From positions 1 through 8,460 of the forward strand of contig DXWR01000045.1 of assembly GCA_019416775.1 (NCBI GenBank): a DNA stretch of 8,460 bases. The letters are read 5' to 3'. A program made the translations under genes and the position numbers. The notes beneath the pieces were generated by a model. The model was given only the letters and a program-made list of their open reading frames with translations, was not told the DNA's origin and ran no database searches. The DNA is from Oscillospiraceae bacterium (GTDB lineage Bacteria; Bacillota; Clostridia; Oscillospirales; Ruminococcaceae). Below, piece by piece: positions 1 through 6,395 of the stretch; within the stretch, counting starts at the first letter, position 1; each line of letters begins with the position of its first letter.

Positions 1-44
1 GGAAAAAGAAGCAGAAAAAGTTTGAAAAAGGAGAACAATCCCCA
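1..44. promoter_or_regulatory. Phased A5 tracts upstream of the promoter (possible UP element or bent DNA)
   Basis: The heptamer GAAAAAG occurs at 2-8, 14-20 and 24-30, so the A5 runs are spaced 12 and 10 bases apart, close to one helical turn. They lie just upstream of the -35 box at 45-50. If transcription starts near base 80, the last tract falls at about -55 to -51, where the RNA polymerase alpha C-terminal domains bind UP elements. Phased A tracts are known to bend DNA and raise promoter strength. The role here is inference; the stretch could also be the tail of an unseen upstream gene. Confidence 0.35.
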
Positions 45-73
45 TTGACACTTGGTTTCAAAAGGTCTATGAT
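45..73 (+). promoter_or_regulatory. Sigma-A/sigma-70 promoter of the V-ATPase operon
   Basis: The -35 box TTGACA (45-50) is a perfect consensus. It is followed by a 17-base spacer and the -10 box TATGAT (68-73), one mismatch from TATAAT. Transcription should start near base 80, giving a leader of about 90 bases before the first start codon at 172. No extended -10 TG is present. No comparably clear promoter was noticed inside the operon, where genes are nearly contiguous, so this probably drives all nine genes. Confidence 0.75.
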
Positions 74-125
74 GGGGGTAGGATTTCAAATTCGCTAATT
101 TTAAATGGTGAAACAAAATATTTTT

Positions 126-151
126 AGGCAGAATCCCGAAAGATTTTGCCT
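126..151 (+). promoter_or_regulatory. Leader stem-loop just before the first ribosome binding site
   Basis: Bases 126-135 (AGGCAGAATC) pair with 142-151 (GATTTTGCCT) as a 10-bp stem with one G-U pair and a 6-base loop CCGAAA. The stem ends 8 bases before the AGGAGG ribosome binding site at 160-165. No T run follows, so it is not an intrinsic terminator on the + strand. It could stabilise the 5' end of the message, position the ribosome or bind a regulator; no known riboswitch is recognised. Confidence 0.5.
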
Positions 152-171
152 GGACTCACAGGAGGACCGCC

Positions 172-489
172 ATGGAATTTCTGGATGAAATCAAGGCTGC
201 CGAAGAGCAGGCGGCCCAAAAGAAACAACAGGCTTTGGCCCAGGCCAAGTCCCTTCGCCAGACCGCCCGGCAGGAAAGCCGGCAGCAGGCCCGGGACCTG
301 GAAGAGCAAGCCAAACAGCAGGCCCAGGCCATCCGCCAAGCCGCCCGGGAGCAGGCCCGGCAGCAGGCCGGTCAGGCCCGGACGCAGCGGGAAGAAGCCT
401 GCCGGATGCTGGAACAGCAGGCCCAACGGAGGATGGAGCAGGGACGGAAAATGCTGCTGGCCCTGTTGGAGCAGCCCCTGGATGGATAG
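172..489 (+). CDS. ntpF: V-type ATPase peripheral-stalk subunit G/H (E. hirae NtpF equivalent)
   Basis: This 105-residue soluble protein is almost wholly one predicted alpha-helix and matches the peripheral-stalk G/H subunit (NtpF in E. hirae). That subunit pairs with subunit E as a coiled coil linking the A3B3 head to subunit I. Evidence is its length, its first-gene position before ntpI, and its composition: about 24 Gln and 20 Ala, with no tryptophan. Core positions A25, L28, A32, S36, A40, L43, A47, A51, I54, A58, A62, A66 and A69 are spaced 3-4-4-4-3-4-4-3-4-4-4-3, a hendecad/pentadecad pattern typical of right-handed coiled coils. The start at 172 has AGGAGG (160-165) six bases upstream. 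The gene stops at 487-489, 12 bases before ntpI. Primary sequence is weakly conserved in this family, so context carries much of the call. The heavy use of Gln where relatives use charged residues is unusual. Confidence 0.85.
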   Translation: MEFLDEIKAAEEQAAQKKQQALAQAKSLRQTARQESRQQARDLEEQAKQQAQAIRQAAREQARQQAGQARTQREEACRMLEQQAQRRMEQGRKMLLALLEQPLDG

Positions 490-501
490 GAGGAATGTCC
501 T

Positions 502-2349
502 ATGATTGTGGCCATGAATTATGTTACCTTGGCCTGTATGAAGGAGGACAAAGCCGCCCTGCTGGATTTGCTGCAATCCTCCCAGCTGGTGATGCTGTCC
601 CAGCCGGAAGGGGGGCAGTCTCCCTCCTCCCCGGCCGGGGAACAGGTCCAGCGGATGGAACGGCTGATGCAGCAGTTAAAGCCCTACGTCCCCAAACGGG
701 GTATGCTGGCCGGGCTGCCGGAGGAATCAGCCCAGGCCCTGCAGCAGGTGGACCGGGCCGACCAACAGGCGGTGGACAAAATGGAACAGCTGCTTGAGCA
801 GCTTCAGCACCGCCGCCGCCGCTTGGAGGAACAGTCCCAGCAAGCCGCCCAGCTGGCCCCTTGGGAAGCTTTGGATTTGACCTATGCCCAGCTGCAACAG
901 GGATTGGGCTATACCCAGTTCCGGCTGGGGACCCTTTCCGCTTCCGCCTGGGAAGCCCTTTCCCGGGAATCGGGGCCGGTGGGGTATACCTGCGTCAGCC
1001 GGTCCGGCACCCACTGTTATCTGTTGGCGGCGGCGCTGGACCAAAAGGACTTCCACGCCCTGCCGGAAGGCTGGGAACCGGTGAGCCTGCCCTATTTTGA
1101 AGGCACCCCCGCCCGGCAGCTGGAAACCCTTCGGAAAAGCCAAACAGCCCTGCAACAAGAGCTGGACCGGCTGGAACAGACCCTCACCGGTTTGGCGGCG
1201 GATGACACCCTTCCCGCCCGATTGACGGAACAGTACCGGGCGGTGAGCCAGCGGGAAAGCGCTCCCTGTGTGGCCACCCGGGAAACGGTGCTGCTGGAAG
1301 GGTGGATTCCCAAAAAGAAGCGGAAAACCCTTCAGCAGTTGTTAAGTCAAACCGGCCTGCCCTATGGGCTGGAGTTTCGGGAACCTCTGCCGGAGGAAAC
1401 GCCCCCCACCTTGCTGGAAAACTCCAAGCTGGTGCGGCAGTTTGAGGGGATCACCAATATGTTCAGCACCCCCAACTATCACGAAGGGGATCCCAACGGC
1501 ATTATGGCCCCCTGGTACTGGCTGATCTTCGGCATGATGATGGGGGACGTGGGCTACGGGGCCATGATGGTGGTGCTGATTCTGCTGGTGAAGAAGTTCA
1601 TGAAGCTGGGCCAAGAAGGGGTGAAGCTGATGAACGTCATGCTGTACTCCTCCATCACCACCATGCTCTGCGGGGTGATTTTCGGCAGCTACTTCGGGGA
1701 AACCTGGCATCCCCTGCTGTTCTCCCCCATGGAGGACCCGGTGAGTATGCTGCTGCTGACCCTGCTGGTGGGGGTGGCCCACATCTTCACCGGATTAGGG
1801 GTGAAGATCTACCGCAACATCCGTTCCGGCAAGGTGCTGGACGCTTTGTTCGACCAGCTGTCCTGGATTTTGCTGATTACCGGCCTGGGACTGCTGTTCC
1901 TTCCCGCCGCCCAGACGGTGGGGATGGTGCTGGCCGCAGTGGGCGCACTGACCATCCTCTTTACCGCCGGCCGGGACCGGAAGGGCCTGGTGAGCAAGGC
2001 GGTGGGGGGACTGAGCGGGCTGTACGGCATCACCAGCTATCTCAGCGACATCCTTTCCTATTCCCGGATTTTGGCCCTGAGCCTGGCCACCGGGGTGGTG
2101 GGCATGGTGATGAATATGCTGGCGGGGATGATCCAGGGCTCGGTGATCGGCTGGATCTTGTCCCTTTTGATTTACGCGGCGGGCCATGTGTTCAATCTGG
2201 CCTTGAGCCTGCTCAGCGCCTATGTCCACGACTGCCGGCTGCAATATATTGAGTTTTACGGGAAATTCTATGAGGGGGGCGGAACCCTATTCCGGCCCTT
2301 TGCCATTGATCCCCATTATCTTCGATTGAAAAAGGACGGAGGAAATTAA
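502..2349 (+). CDS. ntpI: V-type ATPase subunit I (membrane stator, subunit a homologue)
   Basis: Subunit I is the membrane stator that carries the two ion half-channels and holds the peripheral stalks against the turning K ring. The 615 residues are near the usual family length. Residues 1 to about 330 form the cytoplasmic arm, with Gln/Glu-rich coiled-coil stretches near 65-115 and 195-240. Residues about 336-580 hold seven or eight hydrophobic segments, for example near 338-363, 376-397, 414-436, 453-470 and 473-488. Family motifs include G344-MMMGDVGYG at the first membrane helix, SYSRILALSLA carrying the ion-channel arginine R522, and the C-terminal RLQYIEFYGKFYEG block with R579 and Q581. 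The start at 502 has AGGAGG (488-493) eight bases upstream, overlapping the stop of the preceding gene. The in-frame ATG at 514 lies too far from that site. One base separates this gene from ntpK. Confidence 0.96.
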   Translation: MIVAMNYVTLACMKEDKAALLDLLQSSQLVMLSQPEGGQSPSSPAGEQVQRMERLMQQLKPYVPKRGMLAGLPEESAQALQQVDRADQQAVDKMEQLLEQLQHRRRRLEEQSQQAAQLAPWEALDLTYAQLQQGLGYTQFRLGTLSASAWEALSRESGPVGYTCVSRSGTHCYLLAAALDQKDFHALPEGWEPVSLPYFEGTPARQLETLRKSQTALQQELDRLEQTLTGLAADDTLPARLTEQYRAVSQRESAPCVATRETVLLEGWIPKKKRKTLQQLLSQTGLPYGLEFREPLPEETPPTLLENSKLVRQFEGITNMFSTPNYHEGDPNGIMAPWYWLIFGMMMGDVGYGAMMVVLILLVKKFMKLGQEGVKLMNVMLYSSITTMLCGVIFGSYFGETWHPLLFSPMEDPVSMLLLTLLVGVAHIFTGLGVKIYRNIRSGKVLDALFDQLSWILLITGLGLLFLPAAQTVGMVLAAVGALTILFTAGRDRKGLVSKAVGGLSGLYGITSYLSDILSYSRILALSLATGVVGMVMNMLAGMIQGSVIGWILSLLIYAAGHVFNLALSLLSAYVHDCRLQYIEFYGKFYEGGGTLFRPFAIDPHYLRLKKDGGN

Positions 2350-2350
2350 G

Positions 2351-2821
2351 ATGACAGGACTGGCGATTGCAATTTTCGGCGCAGCGCTCTGCGCTGCTTT
2401 GGCGGGCTGCGGCTCGGCCATCGGCGTTATGGCGGCAGGCAAGGCCGCGGCGGGGGTCACCTCCCAAAAGCCGGAGCTGTTCGGCAAACTGTTGGTGCTG
2501 CAAGCTCTGCCCGGCACCCAGGGCATCTACGGCTTTTTGACCGCCATTTTGATTATGGTGCGGCTGGGCCTGCTGGGGGGAAGCCCCCTGGACATTTCCG
2601 ACACGGTGGGCTGGCAGTTCTTTTTTGCCGCCCTGCCCATGGGCCTGTGCGGGCTGATTTCCGGCATTGCCCAGGGGAAAACCGCCGTAGCCGCCATCCA
2701 TCTCACCGGCAAGCAGCCCGACGCCGCCGGCAAGGGCATCACCATGACCGCCCTGGTGGAAACCTACGCCATTCTGGCTTTGCTGATCTCCATTCTGCTG
2801 GTGTTCGGCGTGACGCTGTAA
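2351..2821 (+). CDS. ntpK: V-type ATPase subunit K (rotor-ring proteolipid, Na+-type)
   Basis: This 156-residue, four-helix membrane protein is the duplicated c-type subunit of the rotor ring; E. hirae NtpK has the same length. Helices lie near residues 4-30, 45-75, 88-115 and 130-155. The first hairpin carries LPGTQGIYG (53-61) in place of a carboxylate site; the second carries ISGIAQGK (103-110) and ALVETYAI (134-141). By alignment with E. hirae NtpK, the Na+ ligands correspond to L53, T56, Q57, Q108 and E137, with Y60 as the hydrogen-bonding tyrosine, and all are present. One carboxylate per four-helix unit is as in the E. hirae ring. GGAGG (2338-2342) stands eight bases before the ATG. 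Ion choice is inferred from these residues, not measured. A cysteine at position 20 lies inside the first helix and is not a lipoprotein site. Confidence 0.96.
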   Translation: MTGLAIAIFGAALCAALAGCGSAIGVMAAGKAAAGVTSQKPELFGKLLVLQALPGTQGIYGFLTAILIMVRLGLLGGSPLDISDTVGWQFFFAALPMGLCGLISGIAQGKTAVAAIHLTGKQPDAAGKGITMTALVETYAILALLISILLVFGVTL

Positions 2822-2837
2822 GCAAAGGAGCGTCCAG

Positions 2838-3443
2838 ATGGGAGTGGAAGGAATTTTAGAGAAGATCCGGCAGAAGTCGGACCAGGAGTGCCGGGAGATT
2901 TTGGAAACCGCCCGGCAGCAGGCGCAAGACCAGCGGCAGCAGGTGCTGGAAACGGCCCGGCAGCAGGCCCAAAGGACGGTGGCCGGCGCACAGGCCCAGG
3001 CGCAAGCGTTTCTGTTGGGTCAGGCCCAGCAGCTGCGGCTGGAAGAAAAGATCGCCCTGCTCAATCAAAAACGGGAGCTGCTGGATCAGCTGAAAGCCAA
3101 GGGCCTGGAGGACTTTTCCAAGCTGGAACCGGCGGTGTGGCATTCCCTGTATTTCCGGCTGGTGAAACAGCAGAACATGACCGGACCGGTCACCGTTTGC
3201 TGCACCCCTCATACCGCCGAGAAGTATTCCCTGACGGAAAACTGCCGGATGTGGCAGGCCCAAAGCGGGGGAAAAGCCACCTATCGGCTGGACACCAGCC
3301 AGGGCCCTCAGCTGGGAATTTGGCTCATGGGAGAAACCTACGACGTGGACCTGTCCGCCCAGGCCCTGCTGGACCGGCTGTTTGAACTCCATCAAACCAA
3401 GCTGGCGGACAGTCTGTTTGAGCAAAAGGCGGGAAGCGCATGA
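2838..3443 (+). CDS. ntpE: V-type ATPase subunit E (peripheral stalk)
   Basis: Subunit E pairs with the G/H subunit in the peripheral stalk and caps it against subunit B. Its 201 residues fit the family. Residues 1 to about 95 are a long Gln/Ala/Arg-rich helix and the rest is a compact alpha/beta domain. The end of the protein carries the usual pattern of hydrophobic strand, turn, 'VDLS', long helix and final 'LF'. Residues 21-30 and 36-45 repeat the same motif (LETARQQAQ core) at a spacing of exactly 15, which fits a right-handed coiled coil. AAGGAG (2825-2830) lies seven bases before the ATG. The stop overlaps the ntpC start as ATGA at 3440-3443. Confidence 0.93.
   Translation: MGVEGILEKIRQKSDQECREILETARQQAQDQRQQVLETARQQAQRTVAGAQAQAQAFLLGQAQQLRLEEKIALLNQKRELLDQLKAKGLEDFSKLEPAVWHSLYFRLVKQQNMTGPVTVCCTPHTAEKYSLTENCRMWQAQSGGKATYRLDTSQGPQLGIWLMGETYDVDLSAQALLDRLFELHQTKLADSLFEQKAGSA
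2898..2972 (+). repeat. Tandem 45-base (15-codon) repeat in ntpE
   Basis: Two 10-codon units (2898-2927 and 2943-2972) encode I/V-LETARQQAQ and lie 45 bases apart. Their DNA is also very similar, sharing CCCGGCAGCAGG at 2911-2922 and 2956-2967. A 15-residue period equals four helical turns of a right-handed coiled coil. It could be a recent internal duplication or convergence under strong codon bias. Confidence 0.7.
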
Positions 3444-4288
3444 AACAGGAACAAGTCTTTGGGGGCATCTCCTATGAGTATGCCATCGGCTGCATCCAGG
3501 CCAGCTCCCGCCCGCCTTTGAGCAAGGAGCAGTGGAATCGGTTCCAGTCCGGCAGCTTTTCCCAGGGGCTGGGACTGCTGGGGGAGCTGGGCTGTCCCGT
3601 CCGGGACAATTTCCTGGAGGCCTTGGAGGAGGACTGGCAGAACACCGCCGCCTTCGTCCGGGAAATCTCTCCCCAGCCGGAGCTGACCCAGCTGCTGTTT
3701 TTTGAGGAGGACGCCTTAAATTTAAAGCTCTGCCGCAAGGCGGTGCTGGGAGGGCTGTCCCGAACCGAACTGCCGGTGCAGCCGGGAAGCTTGGAACCGG
3801 AGCTGCTTTGGGTCTGCGCCGAAAACAACGATTATTCTCTGCTGGGGGAAGAGCTGGAACAGGCTCTGGCCCCCTTGCAGGACACCACCGATCCCTGCCG
3901 GGTGAGCTGCGTCATCGACAACGCCTTTTTCGCCCGGGCCAAATCTTTGGCCAAGCAGGGGAGAAGCCCCTCCCTGGTGCAGCTGCTGGAGCAGTACGGC
4001 CAGGGGAAAAACCGGCTCACTGCCTGGCGGCTGGACCGGCTGGGCATCACGGACCGCTCCTTTGCCTTTCTCCCCACGGAGGAACCGGCCCAGGAGCTGC
4101 CGGCCGGCATTTCCCAACAGGAACTGCTGGAGCAGGTCCATCAGGCAGTGAACGCCGCCCTGGAAGAAGCAGACTGGGGGGACCCTATGGGGGTCATCGC
4201 CGGGTACTTCTTCCAAAAGAAGCTGGAGTACCGGGCGCTGGGCCGGTTGCTCTGTGAAAAGAAAACGGCAGGAGGGAAGGCAGGATGA
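3440..4288 (+). CDS. ntpC: V-type ATPase subunit C (subunit d homologue, rotor adaptor)
   Basis: Subunit C is the funnel-shaped adaptor that joins the central shaft (D and F) to the K ring. The 282 residues are mostly helical with no membrane segment. Supporting motifs are [12 protein letters not shown] (about residues 90-101), where this family has a conserved D/N-rich helix, and the C-terminal block [24 protein letters not shown] region (about 248-271), equivalent to the family's 'aYl..kE.EirnlR'. At 282 residues it is shorter than the roughly 330-350 I recall for relatives, while both ends look intact. It starts inside the ntpE stop (ATGA overlap) with only a weak upstream purine run, GGGAAG at 3431-3436, so it is probably translated by coupling to ntpE. 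Confidence 0.88.
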   Translation: MKQEQVFGGISYEYAIGCIQASSRPPLSKEQWNRFQSGSFSQGLGLLGELGCPVRDNFLEALEEDWQNTAAFVREISPQPELTQLLFFEEDALNLKLCRKAVLGGLSRTELPVQPGSLEPELLWVCAENNDYSLLGEELEQALAPLQDTTDPCRVSCVIDNAFFARAKSLAKQGRSPSLVQLLEQYGQGKNRLTAWRLDRLGITDRSFAFLPTEEPAQELPAGISQQELLEQVHQAVNAALEEADWGDPMGVIAGYFFQKKLEYRALGRLLCEKKTAGGKAG

Positions 4289-4632
4289 ACACCCTAACAA
4301 CCGCCGCAGTGGGAACCCAGGAATCGGTGGCCCTGTTTCGGGCAGCGGGCATCCACACCGTGACGGCCCAAACCCCGGCCCAGGCAGGGCAGGCGGTGCA
4401 GCAGCTGGCGCAAAACGGCTGCCAGGTGATCTTTTTAGGGGAGAGCTTGGCTCAGCAGCTGGAAGAACTCTGCGGGGAATACCGCAGCCAGCCCTACCCG
4501 GTGATCCTGCCCATTCCGGAGCCGGGGAACAGCAGCGGCTATGGAAGAAAAGCGGCCCAGGCCAATCTGGAAAAGGCCATCGGCGCCGGTTTAGCGGAGG
4601 AAACGGAAGAAGGCGGTGCCGGATGGAACTGA
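4285..4632 (+). CDS. ntpG: V-type ATPase subunit F (central shaft; NtpG in E. hirae)
   Basis: This 115-residue protein is the small central-shaft subunit called F in archaeal and Thermus naming and NtpG in E. hirae; it binds subunit D. Its first 25 residues follow the family strand-loop-helix start ([17 protein letters not shown]), with TQ where relatives often have D/E-rich 'GDxES'. The middle has [15 protein letters not shown]. The C-terminal part has PVILPIPEP followed by a helix ending in KAIG, matching the family's 'IPs...s...i..aiG'. An acidic glycine-rich tail follows from about residue 105. AGGAGG (4270-4275) stands nine bases before the start, which overlaps the ntpC stop as ATGA. 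The end overlaps the ntpA start by 10 bases. Confidence 0.9.
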   Translation: MNTLTTAAVGTQESVALFRAAGIHTVTAQTPAQAGQAVQQLAQNGCQVIFLGESLAQQLEELCGEYRSQPYPVILPIPEPGNSSGYGRKAAQANLEKAIGAGLAEETEEGGAGWN

Positions 4633-6395
4633 AACAAGTAGGACAAATTGAAAAAGTAGCAGGCCCCCTGATTGTGGCCAAGGGACTGCCCGGCCTTTCC
4701 ATGCACGAAGTGGTGCGGGTGGGAAACCAGGGACTCATCGGGGAGGTCATTGAACTGCGGGGGGACCGGGCCTCGGTGCAGGTCTATGAGGACACCCAGG
4801 GAGTGGGCCCCGGAGAACCGGTGGAACCCACCGGACAACCCTTGACGGTGGAGCTGGCCCCCGGACTGATGGAAAGCATCTTCGACGGCATCCAGCGGCC
4901 CCTGGTGGGGCTGTACCAACGGGATGGGGACCGGATCCTCCGGGGCGGCGCCATCCCCAAGCTGGACCGGGATAAGCAGTGGGACTTTGTCCCCGCTGCC
5001 CAGGTGGGACAGACCCTGCAAGCCGGGGATGTGCTGGGCACAGTGCAGGAAACCCCGGCGGTGGTGCAGAAAATCATGGTGCCACCAGGGGTGTCCGGCA
5101 CTTTGGAATGGCTGTATCAGGGGAAGGCCACCATTGTGGACCCCATCGCCAGAATCCGCACCCCCGACGGCAGGGAGAAGGAACTGCCCATGCTGCAGCA
5201 GTGGCCGGTGCGGCAGCGCCGTCCCTACGCCCAAAAGCTGCTGCCCAAAGAACCGATGGTCACGGGACAGCGGGTGATCGACACCCTGTTTCCCATTGCC
5301 AAAGGGGGCATTGCCTGTGTGCCGGGGCCTTTCGGTTCCGGGAAAACGGTGGTGCAGCACCAGTTGGCCAAGTGGGCGGACGCGGATTTGATCGTCTATA
5401 TCGGCTGCGGGGAGCGGGGCAACGAGATGACCGACGTGCTCCAGGAGTTCCCCCAGCTGCACGACCCCCGCACCGGACTGCCCTTGATGAAGCGGACGGT
5501 GCTGATCGCCAACACCTCGGATATGCCGGTGGCGGCTCGGGAGGCCTCCATCTACACCGGCATCACCATTGCGGAGTATTTCCGGGATATGGGCTACCGG
5601 GTGGCGGTGATCGCCGACTCCACCTCCCGCTGGGCGGAGGCGCTGCGGGAGATGTCCGGGCGGCTGGAAGAGATGCCCGGGGAAGAAGGCTATCCCGCCT
5701 ACCTGTCCACCCGGCTGGCGGAGTATTACGAACGGGCAGGCAGCGTGGTCTGCCTGGGCAGGGAAGGACGGCAGGGGGCCATCACTGCCATTGGGGCCGT
5801 TTCCCCGCCGGGGGGCGATACCAGCGAACCGGTGAGCCAGGCCACCCTGCGGATCGTGAAGGTGTTTTGGGGACTCAGCGCCGAACTGGCCTACCAGCGG
5901 CATTTCCCCGCCATTGACTGGCTGAAAAGCTACTCCCTCTACGAGGACCGTTTGGGGGATTATTTCGATACCCAGGTTTCCCCCCGTTGGCGCAGCCAGG
6001 TGGCCGAGACCAGAGCTTTATTGCAGCGGGAAGCGGAGCTGAATGAAATCGTCCGGTTGGTGGGCTTTGACGCCCTGGGCCGGAAGGAACAACTGATTTT
6101 GGAAACCGCCCGGATGATCCGGGAGGACTTTTTGCAGCAGGACGCCTTCCGGGAAGTGGACCGCTACACCTCCCCCAAAAAACAGGCCCAGATGCTCCAG
6201 GTGATCCTGTCCTGGTATCGCCACGGCCTGGACTGTCTGCAAAACCGGCAGCTTTGGCAGGAGCTGCACCAGCAGGAGCTGCTCACCGCCATTGCCGGCA
6301 TGAAGTACCAGCCGGAGGATCGGTGGGAGGGAGTGGTCACCACCCTGCTGCACCAACTGGACACTTTGTCCCAGGAGGAGGAGGAAGGACTGTGA
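4623..6395 (+). CDS. ntpA: V-type ATPase catalytic subunit A
   Basis: This is the catalytic subunit of the A3B3 head, which hydrolyses or makes ATP. The 590 residues match the family (E. hirae NtpA 593). In order it has a beta-barrel (about 1-70), the A-specific nonhomologous bulge (about 110-190), the nucleotide-binding domain and a C-terminal helical domain. The Walker A loop is G235-PFGSGKT with K241 and T242. The catalytic glutamate is E264 in GERGNEM. Walker B ends at D332 in [14 protein letters not shown]. The alpha/beta signature [10 protein letters not shown] is present. The ATG at 4623 was chosen because residues from [15 protein letters not shown] onward match the family N-terminus. 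The open frame runs upstream to 4254 only as a shadow of ntpC/ntpG. The start overlaps the ntpG stop by 10 bases and has only AAGG (4610-4613) as a ribosome site, so coupling is likely. Confidence 0.97.
   Translation: MELKQVGQIEKVAGPLIVAKGLPGLSMHEVVRVGNQGLIGEVIELRGDRASVQVYEDTQGVGPGEPVEPTGQPLTVELAPGLMESIFDGIQRPLVGLYQRDGDRILRGGAIPKLDRDKQWDFVPAAQVGQTLQAGDVLGTVQETPAVVQKIMVPPGVSGTLEWLYQGKATIVDPIARIRTPDGREKELPMLQQWPVRQRRPYAQKLLPKEPMVTGQRVIDTLFPIAKGGIACVPGPFGSGKTVVQHQLAKWADADLIVYIGCGERGNEMTDVLQEFPQLHDPRTGLPLMKRTVLIANTSDMPVAAREASIYTGITIAEYFRDMGYRVAVIADSTSRWAEALREMSGRLEEMPGEEGYPAYLSTRLAEYYERAGSVVCLGREGRQGAITAIGAVSPPGGDTSEPVSQATLRIVKVFWGLSAELAYQRHFPAIDWLKSYSLYEDRLGDYFDTQVSPRWRSQVAETRALLQREAELNEIVRLVGFDALGRKEQLILETARMIREDFLQQDAFREVDRYTSPKKQAQMLQVILSWYRHGLDCLQNRQLWQELHQQELLTAIAGMKYQPEDRWEGVVTTLLHQLDTLSQEEEEGL
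6373..6391 (+). promoter_or_regulatory. Reiterated ribosome binding site of ntpB, inside the end of ntpA
   Basis: AGGAGGAGGAGGAAGGA runs from 6373 to 6389 and offers several overlapping Shine-Dalgarno registers. The AGGAGG ending at 6384 stands seven bases before the GTG at 6392. The same bases encode the glutamate run near the C-terminus of NtpA, so this acidic tail may exist partly to carry the site. Confidence 0.75.

Noticed and set aside
1..25. Possible C-terminus of an upstream gene (EKEAEKV then stop, frame 2)
   Set aside because: Too short to identify and A-rich DNA gives such reads by chance; the promoter follows closely, so it cannot be supported or excluded.
105..188. Possible 27-codon leader peptide overlapping the first gene
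   Set aside because: There is no ribosome binding site before the ATG at 105 and no amino-acid pattern suggesting attenuation.
2396..2416. Lipobox-like LAGC in NtpK (L17-C20), suggesting a lipoprotein signal
   Set aside because: It lies in the glycine/alanine-rich first helix typical of K subunits, and the protein aligns over its full length with the four-helix rotor subunit.
4254..4622. Upstream extension of the ntpA frame to an ATG at 4254
   Set aside because: The extra 123 residues are an out-of-frame reading of ntpC/ntpG with Gly/Arg/Pro-rich sequence; the family N-terminus begins at 4623.
4539..5903. Long minus-strand open frame of 454 codons opposite ntpA, plus a 342-codon one at 3722-4750
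   Set aside because: Both mirror well-supported genes in GC-rich DNA. They are rich in His, Gly, Pro and Gln as expected of antisense frames, and show no recognisable domain.
6254..6391. Upstream extension of the ntpB frame to an ATG at 6254
   Set aside because: These codons are an out-of-frame reading of the end of ntpA; the family N-terminus begins at GTG 6392.
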